This document shows positions 34,915 through 42,435 of a stretch of DNA of 42,435 nucleotides, one piece after another. This stretch comes from Candidatus Zixiibacteriota bacterium. GTDB lineage: Bacteria; Zixibacteria; MSB-5A5; GN15; FEB-12. The stretch covers positions 1-42,435 of the forward strand of contig JAJRXM010000038.1 of NCBI GenBank assembly GCA_024276275.1. Direction: 5' to 3'. How positions within the stretch are numbered: position 1 is the first letter of the stretch; the number at the start of each line of letters is the position of its first letter. Made by a program: the position numbers and the translations under genes. A model generated the notes under the pieces. It had not been told where the DNA came from. It saw nothing but the letters and a program-made list of their open reading frames with translations, and did not search any database.

Positions 34915-35700
34915 TTAATGCATTTCAAGAAATGACATCAACTCTTCCCTAAACTCATCTGGTGATTCCAAGTTTACCAAATGTCCGCTATTTTCTATAA
35001 TTGAAAACTTAGAATTAGGTATTAAACCGTGTAGCTTCTTTGAAAGAGGCAAAAACATTTTATCAGAATCACCAACAATAATTTTAGTCGGAATTGTAAT
35101 AGACGGTACTTTTTCAATATCGTTTAACTGAGGATAATTTCCTCGTTTCGGGTCATTCCAAATAGCTCCCGAATGCTCTTGCATCATCAGCTCGACAAAT
35201 TCTCTGATATGTTTTTGGTCTTCACGATACCAGAGAAGTGAAGTTTTAATCCATTTATCTTTGGCGGCATCAATTCCCTTATCTCTTGCAATTTTGTCAA
35301 TCCGTGAAATTTTAGTACCGAGCTTAAACCCTGCCGCTGAAGTACCTATCAATGTCAGTGATTTTAGCAAATGCGGATACTCCAAAGCAATTCCGATTGC
35401 TGTCGTTCCACCGTACGATAATCCGACAAGATGCAAACTGTTCAGACTTAAACATTCAAAGAACTTTACCATATCAACAACCCGTTCATCGCGAGTATAC
35501 CCCGAAAGAGGTGCATCGGACTTTCCATGCCCTTTCATATCAGGAACAATAACATGATAATTCTGACTCAGCTTTAAAGCATCAGTTTCCCACATCCGAC
35601 TGTCTAATGTAAAAGCGTGTAGTAGTACTACTGTTGGGTTGCTTCGGTCACCGTACTCTCTATAATAAAATTTGTATTTACCTAAATCAGCGTATGGCAT
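34915..35700 (-). CDS. Alpha/beta-fold hydrolase
   Basis: 261 aa. Canonical fold: VVLLHAFTLDSRMW (oxyanion region, residues ~24-37), VPDMKGHGKS, the nucleophile elbow VGLSYGGTTA with Ser at ~95, the acid in KIIVGDSDKMF, and the catalytic His in IENSGHLVNLE. Similar to many esterase and 3-oxoadipate enol-lactonase-like proteins; substrate unknown. It follows the DnaJ C-terminal-domain gene by 28 nt and is probably co-transcribed with it. Confidence 0.9.
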   Translation of the reverse strand: MPYADLGKYKFYYREYGDRSNPTVVLLHAFTLDSRMWETDALKLSQNYHVIVPDMKGHGKSDAPLSGYTRDERVVDMVKFFECLSLNSLHLVGLSYGGTTAIGIALEYPHLLKSLTLIGTSAAGFKLGTKISRIDKIARDKGIDAAKDKWIKTSLLWYREDQKHIREFVELMMQEHSGAIWNDPKRGNYPQLNDIEKVPSITIPTKIIVGDSDKMFLPLSKKLHGLIPNSKFSIIENSGHLVNLESPDEFREELMSFLEMH

Positions 35701-35728
35701 TTATTTCTTTCATAAAAAATACGGACTC

Positions 35729-36010
35729 TTAAGCATCCCACTTTGTAAGAAGTTCTTTTTGCTTTTCCGATATATCATTAGGAATCTGAATCTTAATAGT
35801 CACAAACAGATCGCCGGATTTCCCGTCAATAGACAATCCTTGATTTTTTAATCGCATTACAGTATCCGGTTGGGTGCCGGCAGGAACTGATAATTTAAAT
35901 GATTTGGTCAACGCTTTAATTTCTTTTTTGCAACCGAGAATAGCCTCAACAAATGAAATTGTTATCGAGGTAAATATATTGTTGCCGTCACGCTTAAATT
36001 GCTGGTTCAC
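35729..36010 (-). CDS. Free-standing DnaJ C-terminal (substrate-binding) domain protein
   Basis: 93 aa. Corresponds to the second C-terminal beta-domain of DnaJ/CbpA: FKRDGNNIFTSITISFVEAI, LGCKKEIKAL, KLSVPAGTQPDTVMRLKNQG, and GDLFVTIKIQIPNDISEKQK. There is no J domain, Gly/Phe region or zinc finger, and upstream frames contain none. It starts at GTG with AAAGAG upstream and has its own promoter, so it looks like a genuine small gene and not a truncated remnant. It lies beside hsp20, suggesting a small chaperone module without DnaK-stimulating activity (inference). Confidence 0.8.
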   Translation of the reverse strand: MNQQFKRDGNNIFTSITISFVEAILGCKKEIKALTKSFKLSVPAGTQPDTVMRLKNQGLSIDGKSGDLFVTIKIQIPNDISEKQKELLTKWDA

Positions 36011-36045
36011 TTTTTTCTCTTTACATTAGGTTCAAAACAAACTGT

Positions 36046-36074
36046 AGTATATTGACTCTTCCATTTTAAGACAA
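36046..36074 (-). promoter_or_regulatory. Promoter of the DnaJ C-terminal-domain gene
   Basis: TTGTCT (36074-36069), a 17-nt spacer and TATACT (36051-36046) lie just past the hsp20 terminator and about 35 nt before the GTG start. Confidence 0.6.
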
Positions 36075-36085
36075 GATATATTAAT

Positions 36086-36117
36086 TAGAAAAACCGGTAA
36101 GTAAATACTTACCGGTT
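36086..36117 (-). terminator. Rho-independent terminator after hsp20
   Basis: AACCGGTAAGTA (36092-36103) pairs with TACTTACCGGTT (36106-36117). The minus strand then reads TTTTTCTAATT. It separates hsp20 from the DnaJ-domain gene. Confidence 0.85.
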
Positions 36118-36176
36118 CTTATTCAGAATGATTGGCACATCCTATTGAGATATTTTACACTATGATACATTTATCT

Positions 36177-36623
36177 CTACGAGATATTTATCTCAATTTC
36201 TTTCGGTTTTGTTTCTTCTTTTTTTGTAAGAAGAACATGTAATAAACCATTTTTATATTCAGCATTTACCTCATCGGTTTTCACAGAATCAGGCAAATTA
36301 AATGATCTGCTGAATGAACCTGATGAAATCTCTGTTCGTACATAACCGTCTGTTTTTACTTCATTTTCAATTTTTCTTTCACCGGAAACTGTTAACATAT
36401 TATTTCGCACAACAACCTTGATGTCCGACTTTTCCATTCCGGGAAGTTCAAAAGTCAATAAAACAGAATCATCATGCTCTACGATATTGACTTTCGGATT
36501 AAATGATTTTGCTGTCGGTGAATCCGAAAAAAATGTCGGTAAAAATGATTGTCCGAAAAAGTTGTTAAAGAGTCCATCAAATTCATTTTCAACTCTGTTT
36601 GGTGTTACGAGAAATCTAGTCAT
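36177..36623 (-). CDS. hsp20: Small heat-shock protein Hsp20 (alpha-crystallin)
   Basis: 148 aa. The N-terminal arm has LFNNFFGQSF. The alpha-crystallin domain runs from ~45 (FNPKVNIVEHDDSVLLTFELPG) through VVRNNMLTVSGER and SFSRSFNLPDSVKTDEVNAE to the conserved A-x-x-x-n-G-L motif (YKNGLLHVLL). The C-terminal tail KEIEINIS carries the IxI/V anchor that docks oligomers. ATP-independent holdase. AAAGGAG precedes the ATG; the upstream region carries a sigma-54-like promoter and a phased repeat array. Confidence 0.95.
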   Translation of the reverse strand: MTRFLVTPNRVENEFDGLFNNFFGQSFLPTFFSDSPTAKSFNPKVNIVEHDDSVLLTFELPGMEKSDIKVVVRNNMLTVSGERKIENEVKTDGYVRTEISSGSFSRSFNLPDSVKTDEVNAEYKNGLLHVLLTKKEETKPKEIEINIS

Positions 36624-36647
36624 TGTAATACTCCTTTATTTTTTTGT

Positions 36648-36706
36648 TAACGTTTTTGTTACGTCTGTCAGTCTTATATATAACAAACTACGTGCCAAAA
36701 ACGTTA
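36648..36706. repeat. 11-bp inverted repeat bracketing the hsp20 promoter
   Basis: TAACGTTTTTG (36648-36658) and CAAAAACGTTA (36696-36706) are perfect inverse copies 37 nt apart. The upstream arm (relative to hsp20) touches the -24 element, and the other arm would lie in the 5' leader. Suggests looping or a two-site repressor. Confidence 0.55.
36682..36698 (-). promoter_or_regulatory. Sigma-54-like (-24/-12) promoter of hsp20
   Basis: The minus strand reads TTGGCACGTAGTTTGTT, matching the YTGGCACG-N4-TTGCW consensus except T for C in the -12 element. No better sigma-70 pair with standard spacing was found between the inverted repeats. The phased motifs upstream support an enhancer-dependent promoter. 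Confidence 0.5.
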
Positions 36707-36762
36707 TACTACTGTATTACAACATGTTATGAATTACAGGTCAGGGAATGAATCTAAGCGTA

Positions 36763-36840
36763 TGCCGATACGACATAACAGTATGCCATTACGACATCGC
36801 ACTGATGCCGTTTTGTCGCACTCGACTGCCGGATTGTCGG
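36763..36840. promoter_or_regulatory. Array of four phased TGCC motifs upstream of hsp20 (enhancer-like)
   Basis: TGCC occurs at 36763, 36784, 36806 and 36827, that is at 21, 22 and 21 bp intervals (two helical turns). Each is followed three bases later by ACGACA (first two) or TTGTCG (last two). The array begins about 65 bp upstream of the -24/-12 element and ends exactly at the stop codon of the HEAT-repeat gene. The arrangement fits binding sites for a sigma-54 activator. Confidence 0.5.
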
Positions 36841-37698
36841 TTATTTCTTGGACAATATTTCTTTTATTGTTTTATTGATAGGAGAATTCTTAAAAAATAT
36901 CTTTTGAGTAGTAGGCTGTTCTTCATGATATTGTTTTATTGTTCTGATAGCTTGAGAATCACCGTGATTTCCGAGTGCTTTAATTGTTGCAAGTCGAATT
37001 TGCTCTTTAGAAATCTTTGAACTCGTCAAACCCTCCAATAGATGTTCATCTTGTATTATTTGACTTAAAAATTTCACTGCTTCATCTCCGCCGACCCTAC
37101 CGAGTGAATGAATTGCCTTTAAAGCTACTTGAGGATTTTGGATTGAAAGAGATATCAATAGGGGAGCAACTTCAGCGGTTCCTATTAAACCGATTGTAAT
37201 AACCGCAGCTTCACGAATCTCACGGTCGTCATCATCAGCCATCATCATTAGAATATCTACAGACTCGTCACTGCCGATTTTTTCAAGTGATGAAATAATT
37301 TCGCGACGAACCCGTACATCAGGGTCATTAATTCGTAACCGTAAAGGGATACATCCTTTTTTATCTTTCAATAAGCCAAAGACAAAAATAGCATTCCGAA
37401 TAACATACCATTGCTTATTCGGTAGCTCTCTTCTTCCTTCTTCACGATTGAATAACTCATCATCGGCAAGAACCCTTCCAAAAACATCCAATGATGCATG
37501 CCCTAATTCACCCAATATCTTAAGTGCCAGTTGACGAACCTGCCTGTTTTCATGGGAGATAATATTTGAAAGTGCTACCGCAACTTCTTCAGAACCGGAA
37601 CCTATCAGCACATCTTTGAGGTGTTGATTGGTCGAACTATTTCCTTTGAGAAGTTCCGCTATCAACCCGTCAATCACAGATTTCTGATTAAAATTCAT
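36841..37698 (-). CDS. HEAT-repeat protein
   Basis: 285 aa, soluble, no signal peptide. It contains about five HEAT/PBS-lyase-type repeats: VRQLALKILGELGH, VRREIISSLEKIGSDESVDI, IREAAVITIGLIGTAEVAPL, VALKAIHSLGRVGGDEAVKF, and IRLATIKALGNHGDSQAI. Such solenoids mediate protein-protein contacts; partner unknown. It lies 45 nt after the interrupted HEAT-type gene and probably belongs with it. Confidence 0.82.
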   Translation of the reverse strand: MNFNQKSVIDGLIAELLKGNSSTNQHLKDVLIGSGSEEVAVALSNIISHENRQVRQLALKILGELGHASLDVFGRVLADDELFNREEGRRELPNKQWYVIRNAIFVFGLLKDKKGCIPLRLRINDPDVRVRREIISSLEKIGSDESVDILMMMADDDDREIREAAVITIGLIGTAEVAPLLISLSIQNPQVALKAIHSLGRVGGDEAVKFLSQIIQDEHLLEGLTSSKISKEQIRLATIKALGNHGDSQAIRTIKQYHEEQPTTQKIFFKNSPINKTIKEILSKK

Positions 37699-37743
37699 AT
37701 AGATTTTTTTTATCGCAATAGAATCATATATAGTAACATTACC

Positions 37744-39057
37744 TTATATTCTACGACGGAGATAAAGCGAGTGCATTATTTTCGCCAGGAAGGCATAATC
37801 TTTTTCGACTATCGCTTTTTCTATTATCTGCCAGATAAACTCACTATATTCAAAAGTTTCTTTTTTCTCAAATAGATTCCTGATAATTACCTGTGACAAT
37901 TTCTCAAACAGATACGTATCGCTAAATAAGTTTAACGAATTTACTATTTCAATAAGAATACTGAGTGCTTTTTGCCTAAAATCATAACTGGCATCACCGA
38001 GATGGTTTACTAACCGGGAAGAAATTTCTACTGATTTTTCTTTTTGACCTGTCTTAAGCAGCCTCACAAAACTTTCAGCAAAAATAGTAGGTGAGAATTC
38101 TATTGATAAATCAGAAAAGGTTTCTTCCATTAATGAATCAATCGTTTGTTGTGCTTCTTTTCTAATTCGCACAGAAGGAGACTTGAGCTCATTCCCAAAT
38201 TCATTTGACAGATCCTCACAAGAAATATACGATTCTACTGCTTTTGATATAGAATCATACTCCGGATGAAACTCCATGATTCGGCAAATATCTTTACATA
38301 TAGCAACACCGGCATCTTTTTTATCACCCTCTTTTTCCGAAGCTAACTCGCTAATATGCTGTTTTACTTCTGTATGAATTGTATCAGCAGAAAGGAGAGC
38401 TACTTTTTCGGGAATAAGCCTATAGATAATATCTAAATCAAAATCACAGTAATGTTCTTCAGCAAACTTTTCATCGGTAGAATACAGTTGAGCTAAAGAT
38501 GTTATCGAATCAGGTAACTGCTGAATTATAATATTTCGCACAGAAAAATCATGGGATACATCTCCCCTATACTGGTCTTTCTATTCAAATATATTATAGG
38601 CATGTTCGGTGTTTACTTCGACAGTATCAATCTTTTCACTTTTCAAATACGATGTAATTAACTCATCATGATTTGAACGGTCAATCCTTGTAACAAAACG
38701 GAATATAAATTTTTCAAGCTCACCTAATGTAAGATGCTTTTCAAGAGTGAACGCTTTGATATCAAGCATCTGCATAAATTTAATTAGCTCTTCATTAAAT
38801 ACCGAGTCTTTCAGCCGGATATTAAGAAGATACAAATACCCGTTTTGCAGATTAAAGTTTATATACTTTTTATATCTAAATATTTTATCAATTAGCAAAA
38901 ATGGTTTCTGTATAGCTTTTTTTGACAAAGGATGTGTCGAACCGTAGATAGCTGCTTTTTTGCAAGCCATAGAAAACTCTTTAACAAGAGTATGAACTTG
39001 TTCGTTCAGATTAGTATTTAAAATTGATTCATTCGTTTGTTTGTTTTTGTCTATCAT
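37744..39057 (-). pseudogene. HEAT-type protein gene interrupted by an in-frame TAG
   Basis: One continuous frame of 438 codons has a single internal TAG (38583-38581) at codon 159. The first part (158 aa) has LVKEFSMACKKAAIYGSTHP and FTLEKHLTLGELEKFIFRF...IDTVEVNTEH, an N-terminal domain I associate with HEAT-repeat proteins of FCB bacteria. After the stop the frame reads straight on as KDQYRGDVSHDFSVRNIIIQ and then helical solenoid to 37744. The only internal start near the break (GTG 38541) has no ribosome-binding site. A single substitution such as AAG to TAG would explain it. Function unknown. The start overlaps the BamB-like gene by 29 nt. Confidence 0.75.
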
Positions 39058-40183
39058 TTCTCACTCCGAAACAGGTAATCATTCCTTTATCTGTAGCTAC
39101 ATAGATATATTGTCCGTTAGAAATCGGAGCAGTCGAAACCGCACCGCGTAATTTCCTCTTTTCAACTAAAGAACCGTCGGAAGCTTCAAGTAAAAAGAAA
39201 TCACCTGCCTTACTTCCGAATGCAACATATCTACCAACTTTTAACACTGAGGCTGAGACAACATCAACAGCATCAAACCGCCATTGAATCTTTCCGTCAT
39301 CAACCGACAGAGAGAGAACTTCTCCTCCGCTGTGTCCGATAATAAGAGAATTCCTGGAAACAGCTGCCGCTCCCCATGAAGCACCGTCTGTTTCGGATTG
39401 CCAAACAATATGACCGTCACTTGTATCGACCTTGTATACAACACCTTTGATGTCGCACACATAAAGAAACCTATCAAATACTAATGATGCTACGACCGGA
39501 TTTTGTAAAATTACATTTCGTATTTCTTTACCATCTTCAGGAGCAACAGCAAACAGAGTACCTTCCTCAGAAACCTGCCAAATAGCGGTTCCGTCAAACA
39601 ATGGAGGTGTTGTAAATCGTTGCTTGCTTTTAAATTCCCAAAGAATTTCTCCGGTAATTTTATCAAAGGCAAATAATCTGCCCTCAGCGGAACTGAGAAT
39701 AATTTTCTCTTCTATTATTATCGACCCGCCGACAGCATCCTTTACCTCTTTCTTCCAGAGAGTTTTCCTATTTAACAGGTTGACACACCGTAACTTACTC
39801 TTTTGAGGAGCTGTCGCAAAATATCCCAATGAATCAGAAATCACCAACCCGGTTTGAGCAACTCCTCTCGGCTTAATATACCCCTGATATTTCCCTGAAT
39901 CTGCTGATATAAACTTTATCCTATTCCTTGCCCCGGGATATATAAGTGTTCCGTTATATATCGTAAGCGGTCCTACCGGTTTATCATTTGACTTAAACTC
40001 CCAAATAATATCCAGTTTTCCACCAAATTCAGCACTTACAACAGCACCGCTTGAGGCAATATCTCCCCTATAATATGCCCATTCAGAAGAGATATTTATA
40101 AGGTCTTTATCTAATGAGTATTTTTTGCCGCAACCTGCAATTATTATAAAAATAACTATGAGTAATAGAATATATTTTCTCAT
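39029..40183 (-). CDS. BamB-like PQQ-type beta-propeller lipoprotein
   Basis: 384 aa. Signal peptide with lipobox IAGC. The body has about seven propeller blades with the PQQ/BamB pattern: LLNRKTLWKKEV, DKITGEILWEFKS, DTSDGHIVWQSETDGAS, SVDDGKIQWRFDAV. No quinoprotein active-site residues are evident, so a scaffold role like BamB in outer-membrane protein assembly is likelier than enzymatic activity. It starts at the last base of the upstream barrel gene's stop codon, indicating tight coupling to that outer-membrane protein. Confidence 0.85.
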   Translation of the reverse strand: MRKYILLLIVIFIIIAGCGKKYSLDKDLINISSEWAYYRGDIASSGAVVSAEFGGKLDIIWEFKSNDKPVGPLTIYNGTLIYPGARNRIKFISADSGKYQGYIKPRGVAQTGLVISDSLGYFATAPQKSKLRCVNLLNRKTLWKKEVKDAVGGSIIIEEKIILSSAEGRLFAFDKITGEILWEFKSKQRFTTPPLFDGTAIWQVSEEGTLFAVAPEDGKEIRNVILQNPVVASLVFDRFLYVCDIKGVVYKVDTSDGHIVWQSETDGASWGAAAVSRNSLIIGHSGGEVLSLSVDDGKIQWRFDAVDVVSASVLKVGRYVAFGSKAGDFFLLEASDGSLVEKRKLRGAVSTAPISNGQYIYVATDKGMITCFGVRNDRQKQTNE

Positions 40184-42435
40184 TAAAAATTCCAGCCAAA
40201 GAAAAAGTCAAAGTCGGGAGTATTACTCACAGACTCAAAATCAGTAATACGGGAGAAATCAAATCGCAACAGAACAATATTAAATAAAGGCAATCTTACA
40301 CCCGCCCCAAAAGAACCGAGCATCTCATCATACTCATCATCCCACGCTGAACCGGCATCAAAAAACAAAGCACCTTGAATTCCTCTAAAACCTAAACCTC
40401 CAAAAGGAAAACCGATATGTAAAACATTTAAAAGAGGAAACCTTATTTCATTTGATGTAAACACTACGTTCCTATTATAAAATGCACGTCTGTCATATCC
40501 TCTAAATGACCAACTTCCCCCAAAATATATTCGTTGTGGTTCCTGACCTGTTGATGAAAATACAAACATCCTGTTTGCAAATGCCGAACTTCTTCCAAGT
40601 CTGAGATAATGACGAATATCAACTGATATTTGTCTATTCCAGTGGCTTAGGTCTGTCAATGAAGATGTCATCCCGATAGTAAGGTTATATCGTCGACCTT
40701 CAACAGGACCGGTCATGCTCCATAATGAGTTGTCAAAAACCCAGCTGATATAATGGGTCGCTAAAACTTTTTCCCTCACATCGATACCAAAAAATCTTTC
40801 ACGTTTGGAATACTTAACAATTGAGGTAAAATCAAGCCTATGAAACTTTGAAAAGGGATAACTTAAAAGTGAGATAGCACCGGCTTGCCGTTCAAAATAA
40901 AAACCGTCATAGTCATTAAAGTATTCATTAAATAAATGAAAAGCACCAAAACCCCAATTCAAACGTTTTTCTCTTTGCAGATACGTTATACCGAAGTTGA
41001 ATGACTCCAACAAATCATCCTTTGTGCGGGCTGTGTTAGTCAACAATAGATATATCGACCTGTTGCCTAACACATCAGAGATTGCCGCCTGCAGACCTCC
41101 AATCGAACCATAAACAGGGTCATACCCGATAGATGATTGTGCTATATCTATCGAATAATCAGTATCGTACTTAACAGAGGTTGTCTTATATACTGCCTCT
41201 AATTTTTTGGGAACCCAAAGATTTGACGCAAATGCCTTATGCCGCTCAACTTCTTTAGGCTCTTCAGGGATTTCCATAGAGTAAATATGAAACCGCATTT
41301 TTTGATAACCGGAATAAATTAACTTTGAATTATCTTTTGTCACACGAGGATCAAACGCTCCGGTTGCAAATGTAGAAAGCTGTTTGATTTTATTCTCTTT
41401 GTTTAACAAAAATAGATTAAAAGTTCCTGCTCTATTGGATGAAAAATACATTCCGTCTTTTGATATTTCGGGGTTTAAGTCTCTGTACGGTCCATACGTA
41501 ATTTGTGTCAGCACTCTTGATTCTAAGTTGAGACTAAAGATACTATGCTTTCCCTTTTGACCGTGTTCCCCTCGGTCTGAAGAAAACAAAATCGCTTTGT
41601 CATCAAGTGAAAATACCGGATCGATATCATAATAATAGTCATCAGTATATGATTGATAACTTGAGTCATCCAAATTCAAAATATAAATGTCAGCATATCC
41701 ATTTTTACGTACACCTGAAAATACCACTTTCTTCCCGTCTTGAGAAAAACGGGGAGAACGTACTGCTATCAGAGAATCCATTTCATAGCGCTGAAAAACT
41801 TTTTCTTTTATAATGTCATACATATATATAACATCATTTTCTTTTGACTTAGATGAAAAAACAAGATAACGATTATCAAACACATCTATGCCCGAACGAA
41901 GTAAATGCAGTGATTCATACTCCGATGATCTTTCACCTTTTACTAAAGTCTTAACTTTTTTGGAACTATGCAACGGTCGCATATATATTCCGGCATAACC
42001 GTATCGGTTTGCCTTATACACTACCCAGTCCTTTTCACCGTGACCGTCATCATATCGTATCGGTACCCCTTTTACATTGTACCCGTCCTGCGATACTTTC
42101 ATCGACTCCATATCAGGTAACCCAAGTGTATCCATTTCAGGGTAATACTTTTTCTTTAAGAAATATTCCCATTTCTGAGAGACCTGTGATAAATTTTCCC
42201 CTAAAGTTGCAGTAACAATTTCATCAAAGTTATCCCCTTTATGCCAATTCTCAAAAATTTTCACCAGCTTATCCGAACCGTATGTCGAATCAATAAAGTG
42301 ACAAACCGACTCCCCTAACTTGTACATATAAAATGAGCCACGAATAATATAAAGTTTTTCTATCGGGAAAAACATATTATTTAAAATCATATCTTTTGTA
42401 ATCATGTCAGCTTCGGTATCCCATTCTTTCGACCA
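40183..42435 (-). CDS. Beta-propeller plus outer-membrane barrel protein (5' end outside window)
   Basis: At least 750 aa. The frame stays open to the window edge (WSKEWDTEAD precedes the first visible Met), so the true start lies beyond 42435. The N-terminal part resembles the tail of a peptidase-MA-like domain (TKDMILNNMFFPIEKLY, then YMYKLGESVCHFIDSTYG and LSQVSQKWEYFLKKKYYP). Next comes a TolB/WD40-like propeller (SPRFSQDGKKVVFSG, DPVFSLDDKAILFSSDRG, NPEISKDGMYFSSNRAG). The last ~300 residues form a BamA/Omp85-like barrel with GGSWSFRGYDRRAF, LLNVLHIGFPFGG, GALFFDAGSAWDDEYD and a terminal aromatic FFFGWNF. A secreted-surface assembly or protease-like role is inferred. Confidence 0.82.
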   Translation of the reverse strand, partial: WSKEWDTEADMITKDMILNNMFFPIEKLYIIRGSFYMYKLGESVCHFIDSTYGSDKLVKIFENWHKGDNFDEIVTATLGENLSQVSQKWEYFLKKKYYPEMDTLGLPDMESMKVSQDGYNVKGVPIRYDDGHGEKDWVVYKANRYGYAGIYMRPLHSSKKVKTLVKGERSSEYESLHLLRSGIDVFDNRYLVFSSKSKENDVIYMYDIIKEKVFQRYEMDSLIAVRSPRFSQDGKKVVFSGVRKNGYADIYILNLDDSSYQSYTDDYYYDIDPVFSLDDKAILFSSDRGEHGQKGKHSIFSLNLESRVLTQITYGPYRDLNPEISKDGMYFSSNRAGTFNLFLLNKENKIKQLSTFATGAFDPRVTKDNSKLIYSGYQKMRFHIYSMEIPEEPKEVERHKAFASNLWVPKKLEAVYKTTSVKYDTDYSIDIAQSSIGYDPVYGSIGGLQAAISDVLGNRSIYLLLTNTARTKDDLLESFNFGITYLQREKRLNWGFGAFHLFNEYFNDYDGFYFERQAGAISLLSYPFSKFHRLDFTSIVKYSKRERFFGIDVREKVLATHYISWVFDNSLWSMTGPVEGRRYNLTIGMTSSLTDLSHWNRQISVDIRHYLRLGRSSAFANRMFVFSSTGQEPQRIYFGGSWSFRGYDRRAFYNRNVVFTSNEIRFPLLNVLHIGFPFGGLGFRGIQGALFFDAGSAWDDEYDEMLGSFGAGVRLPLFNIVLLRFDFSRITDFESVSNTPDFDFFFGWNF

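Noticed and set aside
36763-36840. CRISPR-like array
   Set aside because: Repeats are only a 4-base core plus a loose 6-base motif with about 21-bp period, far too short for CRISPR repeats and spacers; helical phasing suggests protein binding sites.
37744-38541. Separate 265-aa gene starting at GTG 38541
   Set aside because: No ribosome-binding site at usable spacing, and protein-like sequence continues upstream in frame to the TAG. Merged with the upstream frame.
1-42435. Alternative genetic code with reassigned TAA or TAG
   Set aside because: TAA, TAG and TGA all terminate ordinary complete genes in this window, so global reassignment is not supported by the two internal stops.

Overview
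The window reads as a chromosomal stretch of a low-GC (estimated by eye, high thirties percent), Gram-negative-type bacterium of the FCB/candidate-phylum kind. The evidence is several lipoproteins with lipoboxes, outer-membrane beta-barrels, an FG-GAP/thrombospondin-3/dockerin-like secreted protein of a style common in Zixibacteria-like genomes, a ferredoxin-linked 2-oxoglutarate oxidoreductase, and Smg/DUF494. The phylum is an inference; there is no rRNA in the window. No tRNA, rRNA, CRISPR array, transposase or integrase was seen.

Layout. (1) 1-2.4 kb: the tail of a plus-strand gene and a large TIG-domain lipoprotein. (2) 2.5-16.9 kb: a long minus-strand metabolic block. It runs aldehyde dehydrogenase, COG2403 P-loop protein, carbamate kinase, CCA-adding enzyme, sucC, sucD, korD-A-B-C, ndk, a terminator, a nickel-pincer (LarA-family) racemase, mdh and icd. 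This is most of the central TCA arm from malate/isocitrate to succinate, with NDP kinase next to succinyl-CoA synthetase. (3) 17.2-19.8 kb: two plus-strand envelope genes (small barrel; FG-GAP/dockerin protein). (4) 19.8-21.2 kb: a non-coding island of interspersed palindromic repeats, including a 171/154-bp duplication. (5) 21.2-28.6 kb: a minus-strand housekeeping operon smg-coaBC-udg-dnaB-radA-tgt, ending in an orphan TIR-like (CAP12-type) gene. (6) 28.7-30.8 kb: a three-gene periplasmic cluster (monoheme-porin, CxxxCH lipoprotein, YceI). (7) 30.9-34.0 kb: purN-purC-purH. (8) 34.0-36.7 kb: a second repeat patch, an AT-rich orphan ORF, an alpha/beta hydrolase, a free-standing DnaJ C-terminal domain and hsp20. 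(9) 36.8-42.4 kb: HEAT-repeat proteins, a BamB-like lipoprotein and a beta-propeller/outer-membrane-barrel protein that runs off the window.

The most striking point is that four conserved genes are interrupted within about 18 kb. dnaB has an in-frame TAA. A HEAT-type protein has an in-frame TAG. coaBC has a -1-type break exactly at an A AAA AAA slippery run. The TIR gene has a one-base frameshift near its C-terminus. dnaB and coaBC are normally essential, so the choice is between assembly/sequencing error and recoding or suppression; the raw reads would decide. The second notable signal is the hsp20 upstream region. It has a -24/-12 (sigma-54-like) element flanked by an 11-bp inverted repeat, and about 65 bp further upstream four TGCC-type motifs phased at 21-22 bp, which looks like an enhancer array.
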